A DNA stretch of 64,000 nt, taken from positions 3,871,874 through 3,935,873 of the forward strand of contig SDUX01000002.1 of assembly GCA_008729055.1 (NCBI GenBank). Direction: 5' to 3'. Source of the stretch: Pyropia haitanensis (taxonomy: Eukaryota; Rhodophyta; Bangiophyceae; Bangiales; Bangiaceae). Shown here piece after piece: positions 46,329 through 57,704 of this stretch; within the stretch, counting starts at the first letter, position 1, and every line of letters begins with the position of its first letter. The notes beneath the pieces are model-generated. The model saw nothing but the letters and a program-made list of their open reading frames with translations. It was not told the origin of the DNA and made no database searches. The translations under genes were made by a program, and so were the position numbers.

Positions 46329-47240
46329 ATGGTCAATCTGGAATGCCGGATGTACGAGCCCCAGTTCCCCGAGCCCGACGACGTGGTGATGGTCGTCGTC
46401 AAGGAGATCCAGGAGATGGGCGCGTACGTGCACCTGCTCGAGTACAACAACGCGCAGGGCATGATTATGCTCTCCGAGCTGTCCCGGCGGCGCATCCGGT
46501 CCGTCAATAAGCTCATCCGCGTGGGGCGGCAAGAGGTGGTAGCTGTGGTGCGGGTGGACCATGACAAAGGCTACATTGATTTGTCCAAGCGGCGGGTTGC
46601 CCCCGAGGACGCGGTCAAGATGGAGGAGAAGTGGAACAAGGCGCGGTCTGTACACAGCATCATGCGCCACATTGCCGAGACGGTGGACACGGACGTGGAG
46701 GACCTGTATGTTCGCTGGGGGTGGCCCCTGTACAAAAAGTATGGTCATGCGTACGACGCTTTCCGGGCGTCAGTGACGGACGCGGCGGGCGTGCTGGCGG
46801 GCCTGGACATTAAGGACGCGGAGCGGGAGGAGCTGGAGAAGAACGTCAAGCTGCGGCTGACGGTGCAGCCCATGAAGCTGCGGGCAGACATTGAGGTGAC
46901 CTGCTCGCGCTTTGAGGGCGTTGATGCTGTCCGCGCAGCGCTGACCGCGGGGGAGGCGTCGTCGGAAGAGGCGACGCCCATCAAGATTAAGCTGGTGGCG
47001 CCCCCGCTGTACGTGGTTACCACCAGCGCGCTGCGCAAAGCGGATGGCATCACTGCTCTAGGCAAGGTGCTGGCTGTGGTAGAGAAGGAAATTCTGGCGC
47101 GGCATGGCAAGTACAAGCTGGTGAAAGAACCCCGCGCAGTGAGCGACAAGGATGACAAGCAGCTGTCATCGCTGATGGAGCAGCTGGAGATGGAGAACAG
47201 GGAGGTGGCTGGCGACGACGACGCCAGCGATACGGATTGA
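46329..47240 (+). CDS. EIF2S1: Translation initiation factor eIF2 subunit alpha
   Basis: An intronless 303-residue protein. The start ATG lies in a strong context (CTACCATGG) and gives MVNLECRMYEPQFPE, the canonical eIF2-alpha N-terminus. An S1-type OB domain spans about 15-90: VVMVVVKEIQEMGAYVHLLE, NNAQGMIMLSELSRRRIRS, KGYIDLSKRRVAPED. The regulatory serine of the SELSRRRIRS loop is Ser52 counting Met1 (Ser51 in the usual numbering), so control by eIF2-alpha kinases is possible. The helical domain (KWNKARSVHSIMRHIAETVD; WPLYKKYGHAYDAF) and the alpha/beta C-terminal domain (KIKLVAPPLYVVTT; ALGKVLAVVEKEI) are complete, ending in an acidic tail (DDDASDTD). Length matches the family. With the beta and gamma subunits it delivers initiator Met-tRNA to the 40S ribosome. 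No frame defects: this is the cleanest gene in the window. Confidence 0.97.
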   Translation: MVNLECRMYEPQFPEPDDVVMVVVKEIQEMGAYVHLLEYNNAQGMIMLSELSRRRIRSVNKLIRVGRQEVVAVVRVDHDKGYIDLSKRRVAPEDAVKMEEKWNKARSVHSIMRHIAETVDTDVEDLYVRWGWPLYKKYGHAYDAFRASVTDAAGVLAGLDIKDAEREELEKNVKLRLTVQPMKLRADIEVTCSRFEGVDAVRAALTAGEASSEEATPIKIKLVAPPLYVVTTSALRKADGITALGKVLAVVEKEILARHGKYKLVKEPRAVSDKDDKQLSSLMEQLEMENREVAGDDDASDTD

Positions 47241-47675
47241 GGGGTAAAGCGCATGCGCGGTGCTTTTCGAAGTGGCAAATAGGAAAGGAACGTACAAGCT
47301 CAAGCAGCTTAACGGCGCACCATCGGAGTATGGCGCTGGCCTGCGGTGTTGGACTGTAGTGTTGGCTTTCGACTGGGTGGTGAACCAGTAACAGGTGCAC
47401 GCCGCTGTCTAGTTGCCTTCGTGACTTCACGCTGCCGGGAAGCCCACGAGGGCAACACGACGGGTGCACTGTACTTCGGTGTTCGCGCTCACCTGTCCAG
47501 AAGACGTGTTGGCAGCTTACGCGACAGCAGACAAACCACCGGTATGCGAGTGCAAACTCAAGCGCTCGTGCGTGCGCGCTAATTACGCTGACTCGAAAAA
47601 AAAGAGAAACAATAGAGAATAAAAACAAGCAAGCAGAAGTGGGGAACACAATACGAAAGCATGGGCTCCCCACCC

Positions 47676-50018
47676 CTATGCGTGACTGCCCTGAGCCGGG
47701 TCCATACCGCCTCCCCTAGCGTCTGGGGCCACTGCTGACGAGCCGGCCGTGTCGCGGCACACCTCCAATCCGTCGAGCGTGTAGATATCCCCTGGCGGCA
47801 AGCACGACGCCCACAGCATGTCAGCGCCATCAAAGAGCGAATATACACGAGCATTGCGGGCGTAGATAGACAGCGTCGGGTACACGTGCATGTCGCCCCG
47901 GAACGAATATTCCACGTCACCGCGATGCTGGCCGTCGACGTACAAGCTCACGCGCGCGAGCGTCACCGCCGCCCGGTCATCGCTACCAGACGCCCCCGAC
48001 CGCCGGTTGAGCGACACGAGCAGACCTGCCGTGCAGCCCGACGACAGCTGTGAGTCAAAGTTGCTCCACGACTCCTTGCCATCCACAGTGCGAATGATGT
48101 TGCCCGAAGTCGAGATGCCAAGGGAGTTGGGCCGCGTACCGCACAGGCAGGAGAGCGGCAGTTCCCGCGTGGACAGCCCGACGCATACGCCGCCACCCGC
48201 CGCTTGCCGTAGGATATAAAACTCAAAGTACACCCGCCCGTCCGGCCTAGGTGGCGCCACCGGCAGCACCGCGCGGACCGTCTTGTAAAGGCCCCGCTCT
48301 TGCACGCGCTGCGCACAGTGCTGTCGGTCCAACAGCGCAATGCCGTCGTGGCACTCCTTGGGATCAAAGCCGAGCCGCGGCGACGACAGCCGGGCGCGGA
48401 CGGAGCAGGCCAGCTCCGCGGGGTCAGACGCCAGCGCCTCTGCCCGGTAGGGAGCTGTTCTCGGCAGGGAGCCGTGTCGGTCATTATTCAATGTGGCCGC
48501 AAAGGCGGCGTCGTCCTCCTCCAGGTCCTCCGCACCCCGACCACCAGCCTCACCAGACGAGCCGACATCCGCCACCGCACCAAGGCTACTCCGCCGCCGC
48601 CGCCTGGTGCCGCCTCTCGACGGACACTCGCTGACTGCGCCCGACGCGGCCGCTGACGATGAGGATGCGGCAGGTGCGCTCGACGACGTGTCCGGGTCAG
48701 TCGGGTCTGGTGGCGGGGAGTCAGAGGCAAGGTCGTCAAAGGAAGGTGCACGGGATATGGACCCCGCCGTGGGCTCCTCCAACCGGGGAGCAGCCGCCGC
48801 GGCGGCACGCAGAGCCGCAATGTTCACAACCGTCACATTGAAGGGCCGATCGCAAATCTGGGTGTGCATGTAGCTCTTGCGAAAGAGCGATGGCGGGGGG
48901 GGCAGCTCCACATACTGGTACGCAACGCCCACGTCGCGGGTGAAGCGGGACATGGTGTTGGGCGTCATCCCACCGCCAACGCCGGTAGCGGTTAGCAGTG
49001 GTGCTGGAGGCACGTCAAAGGAGGCGCAAAAGCAGGTGGGGTCCCCGCACGCCTCGACCGTGACCGTCAGCACATTGTTGATAATGCCACGCTCGTCGTA
49101 CGCCACGGGCTGGTCTGGGGCATGCCGCCACACGTTGTCCACAATGAACTTGTACTGGTAGTCCCCTGGGGGCAGCGGCTTCGAACACACAAACGCACAG
49201 CCGTCTCGGGTGGACACACGCTCCAGCGGCAGCAGTGTCTCCCATGCCGTAAAGGTACCCGTGACAAACACGTGCGAAGCGGCATAGGGCCACACAAAGG
49301 TGACGTCCGTCACCAACTACACAGTGCAAGCAGGGGCAAAATCAAAGAAAGTAATATTTCAGCCAGGAAGCACGAGCAGAACAAACAGTGAAGTCAGCGG
49401 GAACGGTTAGTAACCAGACCGACAACCACCCTGTACTCAACAAAGCATGAGAAATGCACCAGGCCACAACATAGCGTAGCTAGTGCCCTGCCGCATCAGC
49501 CACCTGGGCGCCAGCAGGCAAACTGACCACTGCAGCGCCACCAAACACTGCTCGGCTGCACGCGCAACTGCTGCGGCGGCTGCTCGCCACACTCCAGTCC
49601 GCAACGGATTCGTCGCGTGATGTCGGTGGCATGCACGACGCCGCAATCAGCGCAGTCACATCACAAGGCATCCCCGGCGGCGGCCTGCAACATCGGCCGG
49701 CCACGGCAGCTCTCCCGCAACGGCTACCGGTAAGCTCAATGACGCTCACCACGAGTTGCCCACACCAGGAAAGTGCGTGCCCGCGAGCCGCGTAGAGCGT
49801 GACAGTCCGCGGGTGACCCCAAAGCCGCAGCACCCCACCGCGTCTGCCGCGTCGGCACCTGGGTACGCGCCACCCTCTCCCCGCTCATCAGTCTCACTGG
49901 ACGCCACTCAGGTGTACGGACGGACAAGCCACCGCCCACTCCCACGCACCCCACCGCTGGTCACAAAACGCACCTCAAACCCGCTCAGTCTCTCATCCCG
50001 GTCACGTGCTGCTGACAT
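47676..50018 (-). CDS. CBM48-SPRY two-domain protein (AMPK-beta-type glycan-binding module), two exons
   Basis: Exon 1 is 49974-50018 (MSAARDRDERLSGFE) with donor GTGCGT. Exon 2 is 47676-49316, after acceptor TGTGTAG. Joined in phase 0 the protein has 561 residues. Residues about 16-105 form a CBM48 module as in AMPK beta and starch phosphatases: DVTFVWPYAASHVFVTGTFT, AWETLLPLERV, PPGDYQYKFIVDNVWRHAPD, then GIINNVLTV. A Ser/Arg-rich disordered linker follows (about 190-330). Residues about 335-512 form a SPRY domain: RVYFEFYILRQAAGGGVCVG, LGISTSGNIIRTVDGKESWS, VSLYVDGQHRGDVEY, VYPTLSIYA. The AMPK-beta C-terminal ASC domain is absent, so it is not a standard kinase subunit. It may bind floridean starch granules and recruit partners through SPRY; that is inference. 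Exon 1 is supported by phase and donor only. Confidence 0.8.
49317..49973 (-). other. Intron of the CBM48-SPRY gene
   Basis: 657 bases from donor GTGCGT to acceptor GTGTAG. The exon 2 frame has no ATG before the CBM48 strand, so an upstream exon is required; this donor gives a clean phase 0 join to a short ATG-bearing exon. Confidence 0.65.
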
Positions 50019-52858
50019 GGCCAGCCCCCCACCCGCGTTCCCACCCGAACCCCCACCCCCCCCCGCCCCTACCCCCCCCCTCCGTGGGCACGTTGCACCT
50101 CCCTGTGGGAGACCGCCCACACGCCCGGGGTAGCGGGGGTGGGCATATCCGCCGCCGCCGCTGCCGCCACCGCTACCGCCGCGGCCGTCGAGGTTGAGGT
50201 GCTCGACAAGGGGGGCAGGGCGACGGCCGAGCCGGCCATGGTCGCCACAGTGCCGCCACCAACTCGGCCGGGGGCGCACCCGGCCAGCTGTTGCACGTCA
50301 ATGCGCGCACAGCGGCCGACGACCTCCGTAGGTAAGCCAGGAAGCGACAGGGCGAGATCAACCTTGCAGTGCCGTCAGTGTCGCGCGGTGTAGCAACAAA
50401 GGCGCTGGTGTGCCTGCGATGGCTGGGAAGACCAACAGCAAGCTGGCAGGGACACACCAGTACAGACCCGCTCAGGTCACACACAGAGCGCACAGGACAG
50501 CCAAGGTGCACCAAAAGAGTACGCACCACAGCGGACGCCCGGACAAGCTGAGGCGTGCGGTAGGGGTCCCGCGCGTGCCGAAGAACCCAATCAGACCCCG
50601 GTCACGGGCCCGTCCCAAACACGTCCAAAGGACCAGGGCAAGGGCGGTGACGGCATTCGTGTCCAGCAGGAGCAGGGGAGGTCAAGGTCGCGGCAGGGGG
50701 TCGAAAAAACCACGGGTCCCAAGGGTTTCTCAGGATGTGCGTGTAGGGCGGCCAATGCCGGTGCTACGGCCCCGCCAGCCGGTGGAATGTACCACTGCAG
50801 ACAGATGACGAGCTTCCACGTGGGCTGGCCACCGAAATGTCGCCCCCGACCGCGCCCAGCTCGTCCACTCACCGCGTCCAGGTAGCGACCGGCAGACAGC
50901 CGCCGACAGAATCCGATGCCGGTCGGCTGCCCAATCAACGACGGACTGGGTCGGTGGGAGGCCGCGTGCGGCTGCGTCGCCCCGCGTCGACGGTCGCTTA
51001 TCAAACGCAAAGGGGCCACAAGCGCGCGGCAAGGCCGACACCGTCAACGACGGTGCGTGACGCGGGGTGGAGGGCCGGGACACCCAGAGAGGGGGGCTCG
51101 GCCGGGCTCGCGCCTCTCAACCCGTGTTCACCCACGTCGCCTGCGGCCGTCTGCCCGCCCCACTGCACGGCACGACCTCCACCCCCCACTCCACGCTCTG
51201 CGTACGCTCGATGTACCGTCACCCGCCGAAAATACGACTCGGCCACTACACCACGGCGGAGGAAAAACAAAACAGAATGCGACGAAAGAGGGCGGCCGGG
51301 GGCGGTGGGGAGGGGCGGAGCGCACACGCGCTGGCCAGTGGTGGCGCACACAGGGGCGCGCGTGTGTCCGGCACCCACGCTGGCGGCGGCGACCGCGTCG
51401 GCCGCGCGCGCCCGCGACTCGCCGCCAGCGGGGCGACCCGTCGCCCGCGCGCCCGCGGGACGGGTCGGTGTGAAAGAGCGGCGGGCGGGTGGGACAGGGC
51501 GTGCGGCAGGAGCGGCGCGGGTGGAAGAGAGAGAACTGCGCGTGGCGTGCGCGACTGGCGGGTGCTGGACGGGAGGGGGTTGCCCCCGCGGAGCGGTCGG
51601 CGGGCGAGTGCGCGCTGCCGCCGCCGCCGCGCGCACCGCCCGTGGCTGCCGTCGCGGGTGGAGTCTGCGGTGGCCTCGCGCCCGATTTCCGGCTCCCCGG
51701 GTGTCCTCCGGCGCAGCCAAAACTCCTTGCAGCTGATTCGAAGGCGCTCTTGGGCGGGCGGGAAGCCTCGAACAGAGGCTGTTGCAGCAGCTGCCGTTGA
51801 CAGAAAGAGGAAATACCCCATGATTCAGTAGCACCTAGGGCTGGCTGATTTCGGCTGCGCGAAGCAGACGGGCCCTTTGGCGGCGGGAGCGCATTCAATC
51901 AGGCAGCAGACGTGCGTCATCGAGCGCGCTCGAGGCGGAGGCGGTTGGCGGACGAAGGAGATATACGATTTTACAAAATGAATCACGGTCGTCAATTGTT
52001 GATCTTTCGATGAAACACTTTTCCTCACGTCGAATGCGGTCGCGCGACTTCTCGTCACCAGAAGCTTTTTCTCTGATGCGACCTACCAAAGGATCTGCTG
52101 ACGAACAGCGTAAGTACAGTTACATTTAACGTTAGAAATAGACTAGCTGGTTAGGTCGTGTTGGGGACACTTGACCTCAACTCGACCCATCCACAAACGA
52201 GACGGCGCGTGAAGCACCGCCGGGTGGTGGGGTTGATGGCAAGCGCGTTGCAATGCCATGCCAGGCCATTGAAGTGGCGTTGGTCTTTGGACGTCAGGAC
52301 AGCAGCGGTGATGATTCACCTATGGCAGGTTGGAAACCAGACCGACCAGTGCCGGGGGGGTCGAGTTGAGATGGTGGAAGGAGAGTGGCGGGGGGGGGGC
52401 ATTGACGACGAGCGCGGGCACCAGTGAGAGAACAGAACGCGGCTCGTTGCGTCGCGTGCCTGGCATCATCCGCACGGCGAGCTTGCGCGGGGCATCCCGC
52501 AACCAAACGCTCCGAACGTGACGTACAGCCCTTGCTCGTGTGGTCAAGAAGAACAAAGCAAGAAACACAGCCAAGGGATGGTCTCCGTTTGGAACGCAGA
52601 CGCAACCTTGCCAGGGCGTAGACAACAAAAAAGAGAATCCACAAAGGCCTACATGATAGCCTCAATCGGGGTCATCGAAAGGCGCCATAGAGTTGGCGTA
52701 GGCCGGGAAACCCCGGAAGCTACAGCCACATCGATGGTGCACTCGACCCCCACCCCCTTCACATCTCACATCAGCTACCGGAACCCCCCTCCCCCTCCCC
52801 AACCGCTCCGTCCAGCGTGTAAACCCCCACAGCCGCCCCAGTTAACAGCGGACATCTC
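50019..52858. other. Intergenic region upstream of CBM48-SPRY and downstream of the glycine-zipper gene
   Basis: GC-rich Arg/Pro frames fill 50600-51830 on both strands without any domain. 51830-52180 is less GC-rich spacer. A G9 run lies near 52390. No further gene could be supported. Confidence 0.45.
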
Positions 52859-53341
52859 CTAGGCGGTGCCGTTCCGCACAGACTTGGGCCCGCCCTGGCC
52901 CAGGCTGGCAAGCCCGACCGTCACCACAGACTCCACCGCGCGAGACAGCCCCGCCTCCTTGACCGCAAAGCTGCCCACGGACGCGAGCGCGCCGCCAATA
53001 GCGCCGTGGACGGCATCCACGGCAAAGCCGCCAGAGTTGAGGACCGTCAGCTTCTCCTTGATGATCGGGTCCTCGACGGTCTTGGCAATACCCCCCTCGG
53101 CGGCGTGGCCCAGCAGCCCGCCCAGCGCGCCGCCGACCGTGGCACCCAGGGGGCCCAGCAGCACGCCGCCGGCGATCGCGCCGGCAACGCCCAGCGTCGA
53201 GTTGGCCGCCTTCGCGGCGGTCCGCTTGGCACGATCCGCCTCCTTGCGGGCGGCGTGGACAATGCCCACCACAAAGCCCACGACGGGGACCCCCTCGAGC
53301 ACGACCGTCGCCTGGCTGTCCTTGGAGAAAGTCGCACCCAT
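52859..53341 (-). CDS. Small putatively N-myristoylated glycine-zipper protein
   Basis: A 160-residue protein from ATG 53341. It starts MGATFSKDSQ, which fits an N-myristoylation signal (MGxxxS/T). A hydrophobic stretch at about 12-28 (TVVLEGVPVVGFVVGIV) is followed by a basic helix (ARKEADRAKRTAAKAA) and a glycine-zipper segment at about 50-79 (GVAGAIAGGVLLGPLGATVG, GALGGLLG). A second Gly/Ala-rich helix pair lies at about 104-150. It therefore looks like a small membrane-associated protein, perhaps forming hairpins or oligomers. I recognise no named family. The upstream frame is open but Pro/Arg-rich and was not included. Downstream is a low-complexity spacer. Composition and codon use match neighbouring real genes. 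Confidence 0.65.
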   Translation of the reverse strand: MGATFSKDSQATVVLEGVPVVGFVVGIVHAARKEADRAKRTAAKAANSTLGVAGAIAGGVLLGPLGATVGGALGGLLGHAAEGGIAKTVEDPIIKEKLTVLNSGGFAVDAVHGAIGGALASVGSFAVKEAGLSRAVESVVTVGLASLGQGGPKSVRNGTA

Positions 53342-55154
53342 GGTGAGTTGAGGGGGGGGGGGGGAGGATGGGAGCGGGGGTGGGCGAAAGGGAACGGTAC
53401 GGGGACCGACGAGGTAGTAAGGGATACGGGGGCGACACGGGATGAGGGGCGGTGGAGGCGGTGCAGGGGAAGGAGAAGTGTCAGGATCGATGGTGCGAGG
53501 GAGGGCGGGATGCGGCGGATCGAATGCACGGGTGGAGGCGCGGAGGCATAGGGTCGCGGAAAGAACCAGGAACGCAATAATGAAGGGATTGAGGTCTGGG
53601 GGGGGGGCGGGGGGGTTGGAGCGCCGCTCCGTGTGATTGCGTGCGCCGTGTGGGCTCAATACGTGAGGGGTCCGCCCTGCGGCTGAGATCGCCGCAATGC
53701 TCGAGGCCTGTGGCCGGCGTGGCGGTGGCGGGTTGGCCAGCAAGGTGGTGCAGCCCCCCGCCAATGCGCGCTTTCGGGCGCGCCTGGTCTGGGTCGCGCG
53801 GTGGCCACGGGTTTTTCTCACGCCGGCCGAGACCCACCCCACCCCTCACCCACGAACCCTTGATCGTGCCAGTTGTGCGCCGCGGCGGCTGCCCATCAAA
53901 AAGCTACTGGCTCGATCGCCCCTCGTGGGTCCAGGGCCGCCGGGACCTTTTTGCAGTCGCTGCGCCCAAGACCCCGGCCCGCCCGACTGGTGGGTGCAAA
54001 ACTCTACAGGCTGCCTTTGAGGCCTGGCCGCCACCGAGATCGAGATACGTCGTGGGCGGTTCTCGGGCGCACACCCCGCTCGCGCAGGGAACTCTTGAAG
54101 ATCCGCTTCGGCGAGGTACCTGTTTGGCCATCCAATTGGACGCTCGGAACGGATCTGCTGCTGATTCGGGTCCCCAGACTGGCTCCTGGGCCAGCCTGGC
54201 TGACAGGCACCTGCAGCATCTGTTCACAATACCATACGGTCCGCTAGTAGGCCACAGCGCGTGAGTGCCGCCACCTCTCATGTTGAGGGACTCGCCCTGC
54301 CTCCTAGTCTGCCAAGGTGGGAGCAGCGCGCTGGTGGGTGGCCGGGCGGTGGCTGGGCGGCTGCGAGCGCGGCGTCGGGCTGGTCGGCGGCGGTGGGCTG
54401 GTCGGCGGCGGCGGGCTGGTCGGCGGCGGCGGGCTGGTCGGCGGCGGCGGGCTGGTCGGCGGCGGCGGGCTGGTTGGTGGCTTGGGTTGGTGCACTCACC
54501 CTTGACCACACAGTCATGTTGGGAAGGGAGGCGCTCGTTGGCGGCGGCGGGGTCGTCGGCGGTTTGGGTTGGCACCTGCTGCGGCCATGGCAAGGCGATG
54601 GCCACGACGGGGGGGTTGGCGGCGCCGGGCTGGTCGACAGGAGCGCTTGCGTTGGCAGTGCTTGCCCAACGCTGCGGGCTTGTCGGTGACGAAGCGGGTG
54701 GGGCGATGCCCAGGCGATGGCCACCGAATCGCTGGCTGCCCTGTACGAGTGTCCAAGCAGCAGCAATACGGGATGATGTATGTGTTGATGTGGTGTGTGG
54801 AAGGCCATGTCGTGTGCAGCGGGCAGCGTGAGGAGCCGTGATACGTGGTCCTCATGCAGTGGAGGCGTGGAGTGGCAGCGCGGGACGTGCAGCGGCGGCG
54901 CGCCTGGCGCGCGCGCACGGGCGGCGTGCGGACGAGGTCGGCGCGCAGCCAGGCCGTTGAGACACAAGTGCCTGGGTGCCGCAGCCAGCGGGAGGATGCA
55001 AGTGGTTTCGGATGCCGCGTGTGGTGTGGGACTTGGTTGACACGGGGCGGCTTTCCCTCTGACCGACCCACCACACCCCTCAAAGTTAGTGGCCTTTCGT
55101 GCGACGGTTGCAGGCCTTCTCCGCGCGGTGGCAGCCCCCTCCCCCCCCGGCATC
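53342..55154. other. Intergenic region containing a minisatellite
   Basis: No domain-bearing frame was seen. It contains the 18-bp tandem repeat at 54377-54476 and G-rich runs near 53350 and 53600. Confidence 0.45.
54377..54476. repeat. 18-bp tandem repeat (GGGCTGGTCGGCGGCGGC)n
   Basis: About five and a half near-perfect head-to-tail copies; the first copy has GGT for the final GGC and the last is diverged (GGTTGGTGG). The unit is a multiple of three, so all frames stay open through it, but no gene around it is supported. Confidence 0.85.
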
Positions 55155-56321
55155 CTATCCATGTAGACGCACCCGGTGCACCTGCAACGACAGGTCACAC
55201 GCGGTACATGTGCTGTCGACGTGCGCCGACGCGTGGTGGCCCTCGCCGACGCAGCGGCGGGAGAGGTGGATGACCGCGTCGGCCGCCACGGTGGGGCCAT
55301 CCACATGGGCGAGCCACGACCACAGGTCGGTGGTGGCATGCACCAGCCCCGCCGGCCACGGGTCGTACCACTCGGTGGGGGTGAGAAAGGCGGCGGCGGC
55401 GGCGGCGGCGGGGGGGGAGGGGTCCCCAGCCGCCCCCCCGCCCGCCGGTGGGGACTCGTGGGGGGGGGACGCCACCCCGGCACCGTCGGCGGCGGCGGCG
55501 GCCGACGCCGCGGCGGGCTCAGCAGCACCGTCGGCGGCGGCGGCGGCTGCCGCAGCGGCCGCGGCAGCGTTCCCGCCCGCGGCAGCGTTCCCACCCGCGG
55601 CAGCGCCACCGCCAGCGGCTGCTGCTGCCGCGGGCGCGTCGGCGCTCTCACCACCGCCGCCGCCGCTGCCGTCCCCCTCGGCGGCTGTCGCGTCTTCCGC
55701 CGCCGCCGTGGCGGCGGCGGCTGGGGGACCCCCCGCCGTGGCACCGCCGCTGGCGGTGGCCGCAGCGGGCGGCGGAATCTTTGCGGCCACGGCGGCAGCG
55801 GCTTGCGACGGCGATGCGCCCGCGCCGGGTCACCCGTACACGACCATCCCCGGATGGCCATCGACGCCCCAGTTGGCCCACAGCCGCAGCCGGGGCGTGT
55901 GCTGGTCCTGGACGCGCGCGAACCGTGCCGCCGGGCAGCGGTGGCGGAGCGCCTGCCACAGCGGTCCGACAACTGCCAGCGGCAGCGTCGCCTCTGCGTA
56001 CTCGACGCCCTGCGTGCGGCCGTTTGGGCAGGCCCGACGAGGCCGTGGCGGCTTGGTAAACGTGACGCCCCGCACGAGGTAGACGCTGTGCGCGACGCCC
56101 GTGGCGGTCGTGTGGAGGACGAGCGGGCGGTAGCCCGCCAGCTGCCCACTCACCGCCGACGTCTTGAGCGGGCCGAGGGAGAAGCCGAGCGGCGCCCCGG
56201 ACGCGAGCAGCGCCGCGAGGTCCGTCACCCGCGGCGGCGGCGGGCCATTCGAGAGCGCAACGTGGTGCAGCCTGGCGGCCAGGTAGTCCAAAAAGTCCGC
56301 CTCGCAGTACACCGTCGGCAT
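55155..56321 (-). CDS. Unknown protein, reading frame interrupted by one in-frame TGA
   Basis: The first part runs from ATG 56321 (MPTVYCEADFLDYLAARLHH) to a TGA at 55830. It has ordinary globular composition: APLGFSLGPLKTSAVSGQLA, AHSVYLVRGVTFTKP, LRLWANWGVDGHPGMVVYG. The same frame then continues open through an Ala/Gly/Pro linker to a second globular piece (FLTPTEWYDPWPAGLVHATT, DLWSWLAHVDGPTVAADAVI) and a Cys/His cluster (RRCVGEGHHASAH...CTACD), ending at 55155. The second part has no ATG of its own, so it is probably the same gene. The TGA could sit in a small unrecognised intron, be a sequencing error, a true truncation, or be read through. The Cys/His cluster could bind zinc. No family recognised. 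Confidence 0.5.
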
Positions 56322-57704
56322 GGTTCCCGCCCGCCGGCGGCCGGCGCGTAGCAGCAGGGAATGACCGGGAGGAGGAAGGAGGGCGACCTACGGCACGTGT
56401 ACCGCCTGCGGCACGGCTTGGGAGGAACGCGGGTTGGGTTGCGCTTAGTTGCGCGGCCCGTGGAGGGGGGGTGGTGGTCGCAGCGCAGCAGGGTGCGACG
56501 GCAAGGAGCCTTGAGGCTGGCAACTGCTGGCGGTGCCATGCACCCCCGGGTAGCAACCCAGCTTCGCGGTGGCTACTCTTATAGACACGCCGCGGTAGCC
56601 CCTCAACAGACAAACGAACTGGTCATGCAACGTGAGGGGGGCGGTGGGGGGGTGCGGGACGCGAGCCATCCGTAAAAGGTCACCGCAGAGTCGTGACCTT
56701 CTGTTCGGACCAGCGGGCGCGGGCGAACTGCCGTTGACGCGACGCCGCAGCGGCCCCGCCCCAGGACACCCCGTGTCAGCCCCCTCCAGTCAGGACCGTT
56801 GTCAAACGATCGCCCCGCTTCCAGGACAACTGTCCGCTGGCAGTGTGGGTGAAAGGGACGTCCAGGACTGATGGCGGCGGGTGGGGGGGGTGGGATCCCC
56901 GCCCGAGTGTTTGTTCTAAGGGGGTCGTGGCGGAGGGGGAGGTGGGGGGGGAGGAAGGGCGCCGCTGGTGCCTGGCAGGGGTCGACGCGTGGAAGTTGGT
57001 GGCCCGGGGTGGCACAGAAGGGGTGAGGGAGAGGGTAATGGGGGGCACACAAGACGTGGGGGACCAGTCAGGGAGGGTGGTGGGGGGGAAGAGGGGGGGG
57101 GGTCGGGGAGAGCACCCGCGACCGGAAGGGGGGGGGGTGCACAGTACCGACAACGTACGGCGGCGGCGGCCGGGGCGGGAGCGCTGCCGTAGGGCCGCCA
57201 GCGGCGGCCGCAGCGAGGTGAGGGGATCCCTAGAGACCGCTTGCCCCTCCACGATGGTGGTGCCCGTCTTTGTCAGCGGCGACACCATCAAGCTGGGACA
57301 CTCGAACAGATAACCCGTTTGAAGAACAAGGGATGTGCCTCCAGGAGCTCTCCGCACCGAGGGCGGTGGGTGGGACCGAAAAACAGCCGACGTGCCGAGC
57401 GAGTCGGTGGGGACGCGGCGGCCAACCGGCGCCTGCTGGCCGTTGAGCAACGTCACTGGATAACAACGAGAAAGGGCAGCGGGGTAGCACAACTGAGGAC
57501 CGTAGTCCTGATGCCTACGTGTGCACCTGTTCGTTAAAGAGTGTGCACCCACACTCCACTCGGGAGCCCACAGCTCAAACAGCAATGGAAAGGAATAGGG
57601 ACAGAGAAGAAAGAAACGGTCGAAGAGCATGCAGTCTGTCCACGGTCGAGGGCGCTCGGCAGCTCACACCGGGAGGGAGCAACGCCAAACAATCGCGTCG
57701 ACCG
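56322..57704. other. Intergenic region between the unknown gene and plastid HPF
   Basis: It separates the start of the unknown minus-strand gene from the end of HPF. It holds G-rich blocks near 56880-57140. A minus-strand frame at 56776-57630 is open but shows no domain and is not called. Confidence 0.45.

Noticed and set aside
54377..54476. CRISPR-like array
   Set aside because: The units are directly tandem with no spacers, so this is a minisatellite.
54278..56149. 623-codon minus-strand open frame
   Set aside because: It overlaps the better-supported frame of the unknown gene at 55155-56321 and runs through the minisatellite; its composition is repetitive.
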